The notes: generated by a model from the sequence alone, not told the origin. A DNA stretch of 64,000 nucleotides from Breoghania sp963678585 (GCA_963678585.2 CAXXGA010000001.1:434001-498000); one strand, 5' to 3'. Positions 53,386-62,506 are shown, counted from the stretch's first letter. A program made the numbers and translations.

Positions 53386-54958
53386 TCCCTTCTACCCCTC
53401 CCGGCGCTCGCCCGTTCTCGCCGACAATGTCGTTGCGACCTCGCAGCCGCTGGCGACGCAGGCGGGCCTGACGATCCTGCAGCAGGGCGGCAACGCGGTG
53501 GACGCCGCAATCGCCACCGCCGCCACGCTGACGGTGGTGGAGCCGACCGGCAACGGGCTCGGCTCCGACGGATATTGCATCCTGTGGGACGGCAAGCAGC
53601 TTCACGGCCTGAATGCCTCCGGTCCCGCTCCGGCCGCATGGTCTCCGGAGCGGTTCCCGAACGGCATTCCGATGCACGGCTGGGACGCTGTCACCGTTCC
53701 CGGCGCGGTTTCCGCCTGGGTGGAGCTTTCCGAACGTTTCGGCAAGCTGGGCCTCGCAACGGTGCTTGCGCCCGCGATCCGCTACGCCGAAGAAGGCTTC
53801 ATCGTCTCGCCGGTGATCGGCGCGCTGTGGGCCAAGGGTGCGGCGACGCTGGGCGGCCAGCCCGGCTTTGCCGAAACCTTCATGCCCGACGGGCGGGCTC
53901 CCAAGGCGGGCGAGCGGTTCCGCAATCCCGGCGCGGCGCGCACGCTGCGCGCCATCGCGGAGACCAAGGGCCGCGCCTTCTATGACGGTGAAATCGCGGA
54001 AGAGATCGAAGCCTTCGCCAAGGCCAACGGCGGCGCGATGACCGTTTCCGACCTTGCCGGGTTCTCGCCGGAATGGTGCGGCACGATCAGCCAGCAGTTC
54101 GACGACGTGGAACTGCACGAGATCCCGCCCAACGGGCAGGGCATCGCCGCGCTGATGGCTGTCGGCATTCTTCAGCACACCGCAATTCGCGATTTCGGCC
54201 CCGACGATCTGACCGCGGTGCATCTGCAGATCGAGGCGATCAAGCTCGCCTATCGCGATCTGCACGCTTATGTCGCCGACCGCCGGTTCATGACCGAGGT
54301 GAGCGAGAAAGACCTGCTCGATCCGGACTATCTGAAAGCCCGCGCGGCGCTGATCGATCAGACCAAGGCGCAGGATTTCGGCTCCGGCGCGCCGAAGCGC
54401 GGCGGCACGGTGCTGATGAGCGTCGCCGATGCCTCTGGCATGATGGTGAGCTTCATCCAGTCCAACTACATGGGCTTCGGTTCCGGCGTCGTCGTGCCGG
54501 GCACCGGCATCTCCCTGCAGAACCGCGGTTACGGCTTCACCACCGACACCGGCCACCAGAACTGTGTGGCGGGCGGCAAGAAGCCGTTCCAGACGATCAT
54601 CCCGGGCTTTGCCATGAAGGGCGGCGAGCCGCTCATGGCCTACGGCATGATGGGCGGACCGATCCAGGCACAGGGTCACATGCAGCTTCTGCTGCGCACC
54701 CAGCTCTGGGATCAGTGCGTCCAGACCGCGGCAGATGCGCCGCGTTGGCGGATGATCAAGGGCCTGGAAGTCGCCTGCGAACCGACCATGCCGGCCGATG
54801 TGCTCAAGGGTCTTGTGGATCTCGGTCACAACATCCAAATCGAGGCCCCGGACAACGCCTTCGGCTTCGGCGGCGCGCAGCTTGTCCAGCGCATGCCGGG
54901 CGGCGGCTATGCGGCGGGTTCCGATCCGCGCAAGGACGGCCACGCCGCAGGCTTCTGA
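53369..54958 (+). CDS. Gamma-glutamyltransferase-family protein
   Basis: 529-aa Ntn hydrolase. The nucleophile threonine lies in RGGTVLMSVADASG near residue 349, where autocleavage would make two chains. Other blocks: ATQAGLTILQQGGNAVDAAIA and EPTGNGLGSDGYCILW. There is no signal peptide, so it acts in the cytoplasm, unlike classical Ggt. Transcribed with the TTT transporter, which suggests its substrate is imported by it. Likely hydrolyses an amide or gamma-glutamyl bond. Confidence 0.88.
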   Translation: MRLRHDPFYPSRRSPVLADNVVATSQPLATQAGLTILQQGGNAVDAAIATAATLTVVEPTGNGLGSDGYCILWDGKQLHGLNASGPAPAAWSPERFPNGIPMHGWDAVTVPGAVSAWVELSERFGKLGLATVLAPAIRYAEEGFIVSPVIGALWAKGAATLGGQPGFAETFMPDGRAPKAGERFRNPGAARTLRAIAETKGRAFYDGEIAEEIEAFAKANGGAMTVSDLAGFSPEWCGTISQQFDDVELHEIPPNGQGIAALMAVGILQHTAIRDFGPDDLTAVHLQIEAIKLAYRDLHAYVADRRFMTEVSEKDLLDPDYLKARAALIDQTKAQDFGSGAPKRGGTVLMSVADASGMMVSFIQSNYMGFGSGVVVPGTGISLQNRGYGFTTDTGHQNCVAGGKKPFQTIIPGFAMKGGEPLMAYGMMGGPIQAQGHMQLLLRTQLWDQCVQTAADAPRWRMIKGLEVACEPTMPADVLKGLVDLGHNIQIEAPDNAFGFGGAQLVQRMPGGGYAAGSDPRKDGHAAGF

Positions 54959-55241
54959 GCGACCCTTCGCACTTGCGCCTCCTGACAGACGCGATAACAA
55001 CAACGACAGGTCTGCCCGCACAGGCGGGCAGGCCGATGGAACGCGTAAAGAAGCCTCACCCTGCAGCGCGAGGCTTTCCGGGCGGACACTGGGCCCGCTC
55101 GTCGCGCTTCCCGATCGATGAATTTGCTGTATGAACGCGAGTGCCGGGCCCGTTTGCGAACGAGCCCCGACCGCACCAAGACGGTGAGACGCATTCCTGC
55201 CTCTGGCGCTGGCGTTTCAAACACAAGGGGATGGAGCCGGT
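54959..55241. other. Intergenic region with two hairpins
   Basis: CTGCCCGC/GCGGGCAG at 55013-55032 and AAGCCTC/GAGGCTT at 55051-55076; the second may end the tctCBA-ggt transcript, but its T tract is poor. No gene seen. Confidence 0.4.
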
Positions 55242-56222
55242 ATGGGCTTGTTAAGGCGTATTGGTATCGACACCTACATGGTGTTGCTGTTTCTGACTGT
55301 CGGCCTCGGCGTGCTGCTTCCGGCGGACGGGATGGCCGCCGACGCATTGAAGCATGTCACCTATTGGGCCGTGTCGCTGCTGTTCTTTCTCTACGGCGCC
55401 AAGCTCGACCCGGGCGCGGTGCGGGCCGGGATCACGAACATCCCCATTCAGGGCCTGACCTTCGTCTCGACCTACGTCATGTTTCCGATCTTCGGTTTCA
55501 TCTTTGCGTGGATCTTCGGACCGCTCCTCGGCGAGAAGCTGACCTTCGGACTGATGTTCCTAGCGGTTCTGCCCTCCACGGTGCAGTCCTCCATCGCCTT
55601 CACCTCCATCGCACGCGGCAACGTCGCCGCCGCCATCTGCGCGGCGTCCGTCTCCAACCTCGTCGGCGTGGCGCTGACGCCTGCAATGGTCGCCTTCCTG
55701 CTGCATCAGGGCGATGGCGGCGTGAGCCTCGACAGCGTGATCAAGATCGGCACGCAGATCCTGCTGCCCTTCATCGTCGGCCAGGTCCTCAGGCCCTGGG
55801 TCGGCGGTTTCGTGCAGAAGCACAAGTTCCTGACAATGATCGTGGATCGCGGCTCGATCCTGCTGATCATCTATGCCGCCTTCTCCCGCTCCACGGTGAC
55901 CGGCCTGTGGAACGCCATCCCGGCGAGCAGCCTGCTGATGCTGATCTTCGTGATGCTGATTTTCCTCGCTGTCACCATGAGCGTGATTACGGGGATGGGG
56001 CGTCTGTTCAAGCTGAATTATCCAGACCGGGCGTCGCTGTTTTATTGCGGCTCCACCAAGAGCCTCGCCTCGGGCATGCCGATCGCAACCGCACTGTTTG
56101 CGGCCAACGAACTGGGCGCCATTGTGTTGCCGCTGCTCGTCTATCACATGAGCCAACTTCTCGTTTGCGCCTATATCTCGCAAAAGGCGGGGCAAAGAAC
56201 GATGGAGCCCGCGGAGGCCTGA
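55242..56222 (+). CDS. Bile acid:sodium symporter-like carrier
   Basis: 326 aa with about 10 helices of the BASS/SBF-like fold. Conserved crossover segments: LPSTVQSSIAFTSIARGNVAAAI with QSS and the segment YCGSTKSLASGMPIATALF. Close in style to E. coli YfeH (SBF-like), whose substrate is not known. Follows the ggt operon by 283 bases; a terminator follows. Confidence 0.87.
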   Translation: MGLLRRIGIDTYMVLLFLTVGLGVLLPADGMAADALKHVTYWAVSLLFFLYGAKLDPGAVRAGITNIPIQGLTFVSTYVMFPIFGFIFAWIFGPLLGEKLTFGLMFLAVLPSTVQSSIAFTSIARGNVAAAICAASVSNLVGVALTPAMVAFLLHQGDGGVSLDSVIKIGTQILLPFIVGQVLRPWVGGFVQKHKFLTMIVDRGSILLIIYAAFSRSTVTGLWNAIPASSLLMLIFVMLIFLAVTMSVITGMGRLFKLNYPDRASLFYCGSTKSLASGMPIATALFAANELGAIVLPLLVYHMSQLLVCAYISQKAGQRTMEPAEA

Positions 56223-56259
56223 AGAGGCGGTCGACGACAGACCGGAATCATATGACGTT

Positions 56260-56296
56260 GACGGGGTCGCCTCAAAAGAGGTCGGCCCCGTTTTCG
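56260..56296 (+). terminator. Terminator after the BASS carrier
   Basis: GACGGGG-TCG and CGGCCCCGTT with an internal CCTC/GAGG pair around AAAA, followed by TTTTCG. Confidence 0.65.
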
Positions 56297-56456
56297 TTTC
56301 CGGATCGCTCCCGAACCCGGCATGCCATCCTACCCTTCCGCCCTTTCATTACCCTCCGGGGAGCGGCTTCCCGCGACCTTCGCCGGATTGACCATCGCGC
56401 CCACCACCGCCATCATCCGCCGCACATCTTTTCTTCAAAATCATTGCCGAGCCGCC

Positions 56457-57359
56457 ATGGACAAGCTTTCCGTCATGCATGCCTTCCGCCGGATCGTGGA
56501 GCGGGGCAGCTTTGCGCGCGCGGCCGACGATCTCGGCGTCTCCCCGGCGCTTCTCAGCCGCGAGATAAAGCTTCTTGAGGAAAGCCTCGGCTGCACGCTG
56601 ATTGCCCGCACGACGCGATCCATGTCACTGACCGATGCGGGCCGCCTCTATTATGACGAGGCGAGCGCCGTTCTGGAGGCGGTACGCGGCGTCGAAACCC
56701 GCATCCGCGAAGGAGCGGGAGCCGTGCAGGGGCATCTCAGGGTCAATGCGGCAAGTTCCTTCGCACAGATGGTCATTGCGCCCTGCCTGCCGGAGTTCCT
56801 GTCCGCCTATCCCGATCTCCGGCTGACGCTGTCGCTCGACGAGCGCGTCGTCGACATGGTGGAGGGCGGTTTCGATCTCTCCATCCGCATACGGCCCGCC
56901 ATGGCGGATTCCGCCCTCGTTGCGCGCAAGATCGGCGTCATCCGGCAGCGCATCTTTTCCTCACGCACCTATCTGGAGCGGGCCGGAACGCCGCAAACCC
57001 CGGAAGACATCCCCGCCCACAGCATCATCGGCTTCGCACTCGCCACGCATCTGACCTCATGGACACTGCATCGCACGAACGGCGACACGGCGGAGGAGCC
57101 CCGCACCATAGAGCTTGATCCGCATGTGCGGGTGGGCAACAGCCTGATCCTGCGCGATCTGCTGATTGCGGGCCACGGCATCGGCACCCTGCCGGATTTC
57201 GTCGCCAACGAGGCGGAGGCGTGCGGCGATCTCGTGCGCGTGCTGCCGGATTACGAATTGCCCTCACCCGAGGTCTTCGCCGTAACCGCCTCCCGGCTCG
57301 GCATGGATGCGAAGGTTTCCGCCTTTCTCGAACATCTGCGCCCGCACCTGCAGCCCTGA
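56457..57359 (+). CDS. LysR-family regulator (CrgA/PecT-like)
   Basis: 300 aa from ATG 56457 (MDKLSVMHAFRRIVERGSFARAADDLGVSPALLSREI). The N-terminal MDKL..M-x-A-F-x-R-V-V-E-x-G-S-F pattern is typical of the CrgA/AaeR group. The open frame starts at 56322, upstream of homology. Reads toward wrbA 105 bases downstream and could control it. Confidence 0.87.
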   Translation: MDKLSVMHAFRRIVERGSFARAADDLGVSPALLSREIKLLEESLGCTLIARTTRSMSLTDAGRLYYDEASAVLEAVRGVETRIREGAGAVQGHLRVNAASSFAQMVIAPCLPEFLSAYPDLRLTLSLDERVVDMVEGGFDLSIRIRPAMADSALVARKIGVIRQRIFSSRTYLERAGTPQTPEDIPAHSIIGFALATHLTSWTLHRTNGDTAEEPRTIELDPHVRVGNSLILRDLLIAGHGIGTLPDFVANEAEACGDLVRVLPDYELPSPEVFAVTASRLGMDAKVSAFLEHLRPHLQP

Positions 57360-57464
57360 CATTCTTCAACCCGCGTAAAGAATGATGTGACAGCGGCCCG
57401 GTTATTCCCGACGGCCCGATCCGCGATCCTCCCGGCATCGAAACAAGTTTGCCGGAGGGATCTC

Positions 57465-58088
57465 ATGACCCGCGTTCTCGTTCTCTACTATTCCAGCTAC
57501 GGCCATATCCGCGAAATGGCGCAAGCCGAGGCCGAAGGGGCCCGCAGCGTTGCGGGCGTTCAGGTCGATCTGCGCCGCGTTCCCGAAACCGTGCCGGAAG
57601 GGGTGCGCGAGAAGGCGGGCTTCGTCGCCGACGATACGCCCGTCGCCTCGCCCGCCGACCTTGAAAACTACGACGCCATCATCATCGGCACGCCGACGCT
57701 CTTCGGCATGATGGCGGGGCAGATGAAATCCTTCCTCGATCAGGCGGGCGGGCTTTGGGCGCGCAATGCGCTGGTCGGCAAGGTCGCCGCTGTCTTTGCC
57801 TCCACCGGCTCCCAGCACGGCGGCCACGAGGCGACGCTTCTTACCACCCAGATCCCGCTGCAGCATTTCGGCATGATGATCGTCGGCATGCCCTATGCCT
57901 TCGAAGGCCAGAAATCCGCCGAACTCATCGTCGGCGGCGCGCCCTACGGAGCGGGCACCATTGCGGGGGCGGACGGCTCGCGCCAGCCCAACGAGACGGA
58001 TCTCGCAGGCGCGCGGTTCCAGGGCGCGCATGTGGCTGAAATCGCTGCACGCCTTTCGCGAGCCGAGGCCCGGCAGGAGGCCGCGTGA
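57465..58088 (+). CDS. wrbA: NAD(P)H:quinone oxidoreductase, type IV
   Basis: 207 aa. FMN-binding flavodoxin of the WrbA family that reduces quinones by two electrons. SSYGHIREMAQAEAEGA phosphate loop, GTPTLFGMMAGQMKSFLDQAGGLW, and FASTGSQHGGHEATLL. GGAGGG six bases before ATG 57465. It may protect against redox-cycling quinones. Overlaps the next start (TGATG). Confidence 0.93.
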   Translation: MTRVLVLYYSSYGHIREMAQAEAEGARSVAGVQVDLRRVPETVPEGVREKAGFVADDTPVASPADLENYDAIIIGTPTLFGMMAGQMKSFLDQAGGLWARNALVGKVAAVFASTGSQHGGHEATLLTTQIPLQHFGMMIVGMPYAFEGQKSAELIVGGAPYGAGTIAGADGSRQPNETDLAGARFQGAHVAEIAARLSRAEARQEAA

Positions 58089-58726
58089 TGGAACCGCTTC
58101 GCATCGACTTCTTCCATGACGTGGTGTGCTGCTGGTCGTTCAACATCTCCTCGCGGCTGCGTCTTCTGGCGGGCGAGATGCAACTCGACATCCATCACCG
58201 GACCTTCGTTCTGCAGGCCTCTCGCGCGGAAATGGCCGCGCGCTGGGGCAGCCCGGCGGCGGCGCGCATGACGATCCTAGGACATTGGGCGGTCTGCCGT
58301 CAGGCCAGCGACCGTCCCGAACTGATCGATATCGACGCAATGGAGCGGGCCGATTTCGACTATCCGCACGGCTATCTGGCTGCGCTCGCCTGCAAGGCGG
58401 CGGAACGGCTGGCCGGGCAGGACGCGCATTGGGCGATGTTCGACCAGCTTCAGCGCGCCCATATCACCTACGCGCAGAATATCGCGGACCCTGAGGTCAT
58501 CCGTCAGGTGGCCCACTCGCTCGGTTTCGACGAGGCGGGCTTTGCCGCTGCGTTCGACGATCCGGCCACGGCGGAGGCCGTGGAGGCCGACCGGCAATAT
58601 GCCCGCCGCCATCAGGTGCAGGCGGTTCCGACCCTGATCGTTCGCGAAACCGGGACACGTCTCGTCAACGGACCGATCGACGATCTCAGGGCGCAGATCC
58701 GCGCGGCGCAGCGCCTCGTCGCCTGA
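58088..58726 (+). CDS. DsbA/FrnE-family thioredoxin-like protein
   Basis: 212 aa from ATG 58088 (GTG 58085 would also work). Thioredoxin fold with a DsbA-type helical insertion. The active-site position reads VVCCWSFN, so the usual CPWC is changed to CCWS, leaving the first cysteine but no second. The cis-proline loop is VQAVPTLIV. Translation is coupled to wrbA. No signal peptide. Possibly a glutathione-dependent isomerase (HCCA-type) or a redox-inactive form. Confidence 0.8.
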   Translation: MEPLRIDFFHDVVCCWSFNISSRLRLLAGEMQLDIHHRTFVLQASRAEMAARWGSPAAARMTILGHWAVCRQASDRPELIDIDAMERADFDYPHGYLAALACKAAERLAGQDAHWAMFDQLQRAHITYAQNIADPEVIRQVAHSLGFDEAGFAAAFDDPATAEAVEADRQYARRHQVQAVPTLIVRETGTRLVNGPIDDLRAQIRAAQRLVA

Positions 58727-58753
58727 CGTCGTCCAACGAGAAGGAAAACAACC

Positions 58754-58939
58754 ATGCGTACCAACCCATGCGAAAGGGCCCTGCGGTGGCTACTGGAGCG
58801 GTTCCGGGTAAAGAACCTGACGCGCGTACGGCGGCGCTCAAGGCGTCTGCCCTACGATCTCTCCTGCGACCTGAGACGGGACATCGGCCTGCCCTGCCTG
58901 CCGGACGATCCCTCGCCGCGTTACCGGAATTTTCAGTAA
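58754..58939 (+). CDS. DUF1127-like small basic protein
   Basis: 61 aa, very arginine-rich (ERFRVKNLTRVRRRSRRL), ending in SCDLRRDIGLPCLPDDPSPRYRNF, with the L-x-R-D-I-G-L pattern of DUF1127 proteins (a small RNA-metabolism or phosphate-related family in alphaproteobacteria). AAGGAAAACAACC upstream of the ATG. The N-terminal part is poorly matched, so the family call is tentative. Confidence 0.55.
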   Translation: MRTNPCERALRWLLERFRVKNLTRVRRRSRRLPYDLSCDLRRDIGLPCLPDDPSPRYRNFQ

Positions 58940-58958
58940 GCCAGACAGGCAGGAAACC

Positions 58959-59858
58959 ATGTCCCGTACCACCGATATCCTTCTGACCGGCCTTGCGCCC
59001 GCGATCTGGGGCAGCACGTATCTGGTCACCACCGAGGCCCTGCCGCAGGGCTATCCGGTGACACTCGCGGTCCTGCGCGCGCTTCCCGCAGGGCTTTTGC
59101 TCATCGCCGTGACGCGGTGCCTGCCGCCGCGCGCCTGGCTCGGGCGCGTCTTCGCGCTGGGGGCGCTCAATTTCGCGGTGTTCTGGGTGTGCCTGTTCAT
59201 TGCCGCCTACCGGCTCCCCGGCGGCGTGGCGGCAACCCTCGGCTCGCTTCAGGCGATCATGGTGATCGTCATGGCGCGGGGCTGGCTGGGCACGCCGGTC
59301 AAGGCCGGGGCCGTGATGGCGGCGCTGTCCGGTGTCGTCGGCGTGGCACTGCTGGTGCTGGGCCCCGAAGCCCGGCTCGATCCGGTCGGCATCGCGGCCG
59401 GGATCGGCGGGGCGGCCTCGATGGCGGCGGGAACGGTTCTCTCGCGCAAATGGCAGCCGCCGGTGCCGGCCCTCAGCTTCACCGCCTGGCAATTGACGGC
59501 AGGCGGGCTGATCCTGTTGCCGCTCGCCCTCCTCATGGAACCGCCGCTGCCGCAGCTTTCCGCGCTCAATATTGCGGGCCTCGTCTGGCTCGGCCTCATC
59601 GGGGCGGCGGCGACCTATGCGATCTGGTTTCGCGGCGTGGCGCGGATCGAACCGGGCACGGTCTCCATGCTGGGCATGATGAGCCCGGTGACCGCCGTCA
59701 CCCTCGGCTGGATATGGCTCGGACAGGCGCTGGATCCCTTGCAGCTTCTCGGAGCGGCCATCGTACTGGTGTCGGTGTGGGCAGGCCAACGCGCCAACAG
59801 GCCCCGCACGATCGCGGAGCCCAAACCGACCGCCATCATGGTCGGCGAAACCACCTGA
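58959..59858 (+). CDS. EamA/DMT-superfamily transporter
   Basis: 299 aa, ten helices in two EamA repeats (APAIWGSTYLVTTEALPQ; second repeat AASMAAGTVLSRKWQP and WLGLIGAAATYAIWFRGVARIEPG). Likely exports amino acids or small metabolites (RhtA/YedA-like). Nineteen bases after the DUF1127-like gene; it may end a wrbA-containing operon. Confidence 0.85.
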   Translation: MSRTTDILLTGLAPAIWGSTYLVTTEALPQGYPVTLAVLRALPAGLLLIAVTRCLPPRAWLGRVFALGALNFAVFWVCLFIAAYRLPGGVAATLGSLQAIMVIVMARGWLGTPVKAGAVMAALSGVVGVALLVLGPEARLDPVGIAAGIGGAASMAAGTVLSRKWQPPVPALSFTAWQLTAGGLILLPLALLMEPPLPQLSALNIAGLVWLGLIGAAATYAIWFRGVARIEPGTVSMLGMMSPVTAVTLGWIWLGQALDPLQLLGAAIVLVSVWAGQRANRPRTIAEPKPTAIMVGETT

Positions 59859-59913
59859 GGCTAGCCGCCGCCCCAGCCTGAACCGGGTTGGGGCGCGGGG
59901 CGCGCAAGGGGCC

Positions 59914-59947
59914 CATCCTTCGAGACGGGCCTGACGGCCCTCCTCAG
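59914..59947. repeat. REP-like arm at the left of the IS
   Basis: Core ATCCTTCGAGACG with a GGGCC/GGCCC stem, ending CTCCTCAG, similar to the copy at 45533. Confidence 0.75.
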
Positions 59948-59948
59948 T

Positions 59949-60875
59949 GTCTGGCCCGAAATGAGTTGAGTGATTTCAGTCGTTTGTGATTCCGTTGTTT
60001 TGAAAAGAACTGACGGGAGGCACAAAATGTGGACTGAAACCACTCGGCGACAATATGAGCGCCGCGGTCCGGGCTATGCAAGTGATCTGAGTGACGAGGA
60101 ATGGCAGGTGCTTGCGCCCTATCTGCCAGCACCCAGCGGCCTCGGCCGACCCCGCACGACCTCGCTTCGTGCGGTCGTCAACGCGATCTTCTATCTGGCG
60201 CGTGCCGGTTGTCCGTGGCGCCTGCTGCCCCATGACTTTCCGCCCCGATCCACGGTTCAGCGCTACTTCTACATGTGGCGAGACATGGGGTTATGGGGCT
60301 CGATCAATCGCCAGCTCGTTGCCGTGGAGCGCCGTGCGCAGGCCCGCAAGCCTCACCCCTCGGCAGGCATCATCGATAGCCAGAGCGCCCCGACGACCGA
60401 AAGCGGTGGGCCGAGAGGGCTGGACCCGGCCAAGCGGATCAAGGGTCGCAAACGCCATATCGTCACCGACACCGAAGGCATGTTGCTGGATGTGATGGTG
60501 CATCCGGCCAACATTCAGGATGTCCACGGAGCGGTGCCGTTGCTGCAACGGCTCCGCAAGCGCTTTCCAAGGCTCAGTCACATCTTCGCGGACCGTGTCT
60601 ATCGCGGGAAGAAGCTTTTGAAAGACCTGCAAGACTGCGGGCCGTGGAAAATCCAAATCGTCCAGAGGCCTGCGGGCGTCAAAGGCTTCCAGCTGCTGCC
60701 GCGACGCTGGGTCGTGGAACGCACCTTCGCATGGCTCTCACGCGCAAGAAGGCTCTCCAAAGACTTCGAGCGATCAGTCCTGACCGAGCAGACATGGATA
60801 TACGTCGCGGGTGTGATCCTGCTCGTCAGGAGACACGCAAGGCATTGAAAACATAAACCCACTTTCGAGTCAGAC
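59949..60875 (+). mobile_element. IS5-family insertion sequence, intact
   Basis: About 927 bp. Terminal inverted repeats GTCTGGCCCGAAA on the left and GTCTGACTCGAAA (minus strand) on the right, differing at two positions. One intact transposase gene. The IS splits a REP-like palindrome. I could not settle the target duplication. Confidence 0.85.
60027..60848 (+). CDS. IS5-family transposase
   Basis: 273 aa from ATG 60027 with GGGAGG before it. DDE segments: GIIDSQSAPTTESGG (first Asp), IFADRVYRGKKL (second Asp) and RRWVVERTFAWLSRARRLSKDFE (Glu). N-terminal DUF4096-type domain SDLSDEEWQVLAPYLP. No frameshift, so probably active. The upstream frame to 59970 is in the left end and is not needed. 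Confidence 0.92.
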   Translation: MWTETTRRQYERRGPGYASDLSDEEWQVLAPYLPAPSGLGRPRTTSLRAVVNAIFYLARAGCPWRLLPHDFPPRSTVQRYFYMWRDMGLWGSINRQLVAVERRAQARKPHPSAGIIDSQSAPTTESGGPRGLDPAKRIKGRKRHIVTDTEGMLLDVMVHPANIQDVHGAVPLLQRLRKRFPRLSHIFADRVYRGKKLLKDLQDCGPWKIQIVQRPAGVKGFQLLPRRWVVERTFAWLSRARRLSKDFERSVLTEQTWIYVAGVILLVRRHARH

Positions 60876-60876
60876 T

Positions 60877-60913
60877 CTGAGGAGCCTGCGCAAGCAGGCG
60901 TCTCGAAGGACCG
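60877..60913. repeat. REP-like arm at the right of the IS
   Basis: CTGAGGAGCC ... GCGTCTCGAAGGA, the inverted partner of 59914-59947, so the IS sits in the middle of the pair. Confidence 0.75.
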
Positions 60914-61030
60914 GCCTCACGCTCAAGCGCGCCCTCACGCCCCCGTCTCCAGGCTCTGCCTCCGCGCCCGAACCCGACGACGAAAACAACACCCCCAGCC
61001 ATTCGACAACGCGTCCCCGACCTTCGCTGG

Positions 61031-61085
61031 TTGACAAAAAACATCGGATCCCCACATATTCGAATGCGCTTAGGCGCATATGCGC
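61031..61085 (+). promoter_or_regulatory. Promoter and operator of the ArsR cassette
   Basis: TTGACA at 61031-61036, CATATT at 61055-61060 (spacer 18), then ATGCGC-TTAG-GCGCAT (61064-61079) and another ATGCGC half at 61080-61085. The palindrome directly after the -10 is a typical ArsR operator. Confidence 0.7.
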
Positions 61086-61103
61086 AATAATGTGGGAGCA
61101 AGC

Positions 61104-61427
61104 ATGGATATCCCGAAGATTCTGGCAGCCATGGCGGAGCCGACCCGGCTGGGGGCGATGCAAGTCGTCTGCGACGGCGGCGAACATTGCGTGTGCGAAC
61201 TGATGGATCGACTTGAGACGAGCCAGTCGCGGATGTCGCGCCACATGAAAGTGTTGAGGGATGCAGGGCTGGTGAGCGACCGGCGCGATGCGCAATGGGT
61301 GCGCTACCGCCTGAACCCCGACATGCCTGCCGATGTGCGCCAGATCGTCGATGCCGTGCTTTCAGCTGCCAAACACGGGGCAGCAACCAAAAGCGGAACC
61401 GATACTCACGAAAGGAACGCAGCATGA
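61104..61427 (+). CDS. ArsR/SmtB-family metalloregulator
   Basis: 107 aa from ATG 61104 (GGGAG upstream; ATG 61080 would lie in the operator). MDIPKILAAMAEPTRLGAMQVVCDGGEHCVCELMDRLETSQSRMSRHMKVLRDAGLV: the CVC-E-L motif in helix alpha3 is the As(III)/Sb(III) sensing pair of ArsR, with a third cysteine at VVC. Represses the operon and releases it on metalloid binding. Overlaps the permease start (ATGA). Confidence 0.88.
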   Translation: MDIPKILAAMAEPTRLGAMQVVCDGGEHCVCELMDRLETSQSRMSRHMKVLRDAGLVSDRRDAQWVRYRLNPDMPADVRQIVDAVLSAAKHGAATKSGTDTHERNAA

Positions 61428-62488
61428 GCACCGGGACCGGCACATCCCCGCATCGCGTTTCCCACCCTGACTGGCACTGGCATCTGGGTGTCGTCGTCTT
61501 CATCGCCGCCTGGTGGCTCGTCTATCGCCAGCTCATTCCTGCGTCCGACTGGATCACCGGCCTTTTCCCCGTGGAGCGCCACAGCCATACCGGCGAGGCC
61601 ATTGCCTTCTTCTTCTACGACACGCCCAAGGTGATGATGCTGCTGACGCTCATCGTCTTCGCCATGGGGGTCGTGCGCAGTTACTTTTCGCCGGAAAAGA
61701 CCCGCGCGCTACTATCCGGCAGGCGCGAGGGCGTGGGCAACGTGATGTCGGCGGGACTGGGCATTCTCACGCCCTTCTGCTCCTGCTCGGCCGTGCCGCT
61801 CTTCATCGGCTTCATTTCCGCAGGCGTACCGCTCGGCGTGACCTTCTCCTTCCTCATCGCCGCGCCGATGGTCAATGAAGTGGCGCTCGTGCTGCTCTTC
61901 GGTCTTGTCGGCTGGAAGGTGGCCGCGACCTATCTCGGGTTCGGCCTCGCCATCGCCATTTTCGCCGGTCTCGTCATCGGCAAGCTGCGCCTTGAAGGCT
62001 GGCTGCAGGACTGGGTGCGCGACATCCATTCCGGCGCGAACGCCCCGGCCGTCGGCGACGACGAGGAACTGACCATGATCGACCGTTACCGCCTCGGCAT
62101 CGAGGCGGTGCGCGAGATCGTCGGCAAGGTGTGGATGTGGATCATCCTCGGCATCGCCATGGGCGCGCTGATCCACGGTTACGTGCCGGAAGACCTGATG
62201 GCCCGGATCATGGGCGCCGATGCATGGTGGTCGGTGCCGGCCGCGGTGGTGATCGGCATTCCGATGTACACCAACGCCGCCGGTGTCGTTCCCATCGTCG
62301 AAGCGCTGCTGGGCAAGGGCGCGGCGCTGGGCACCGTGCTCGCCTTCATGATGAGCGTCATCGCGCTTTCGCTGCCCGAAATGATCATCCTCAGGCAGGT
62401 TCTGACGCTGCGCCTCATCGCCGTCTTCATCGGCGTGGTGGGCAGCGGCATCCTCGCCGTCGGCTTTCTGTTCAACCTGATCTTCTGA
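61424..62488 (+). CDS. UPF0718/YraQ-ArsP-type permease
   Basis: 354 aa, eight or more helices. The signature TPFCSCSAVPLFIGFISAGVPLGVTF and the second copy GIPMYTNAAGVVPIVEALLGKGAALGT are those of the ArsP/YraQ family, known in cases to export trivalent organoarsenicals. Cysteines in FCSCS may bind metalloid. Here it follows ArsR with ATGA coupling, so a thiol-binding metalloid substrate is likely. Confidence 0.85.
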   Translation: MSTGTGTSPHRVSHPDWHWHLGVVVFIAAWWLVYRQLIPASDWITGLFPVERHSHTGEAIAFFFYDTPKVMMLLTLIVFAMGVVRSYFSPEKTRALLSGRREGVGNVMSAGLGILTPFCSCSAVPLFIGFISAGVPLGVTFSFLIAAPMVNEVALVLLFGLVGWKVAATYLGFGLAIAIFAGLVIGKLRLEGWLQDWVRDIHSGANAPAVGDDEELTMIDRYRLGIEAVREIVGKVWMWIILGIAMGALIHGYVPEDLMARIMGADAWWSVPAAVVIGIPMYTNAAGVVPIVEALLGKGAALGTVLAFMMSVIALSLPEMIILRQVLTLRLIAVFIGVVGSGILAVGFLFNLIF

Positions 62489-62506
62489 CCCTGAAAGGAT
62501 CCTTCG

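Noticed and set aside
53375..55021. 548-codon minus-strand ORF
   Set aside because: Antisense to the gamma-glutamyltransferase gene, which has the catalytic threonine block.
55118..56578. 486-codon plus-strand ORF
   Set aside because: Out-of-frame shadow of the BASS carrier.
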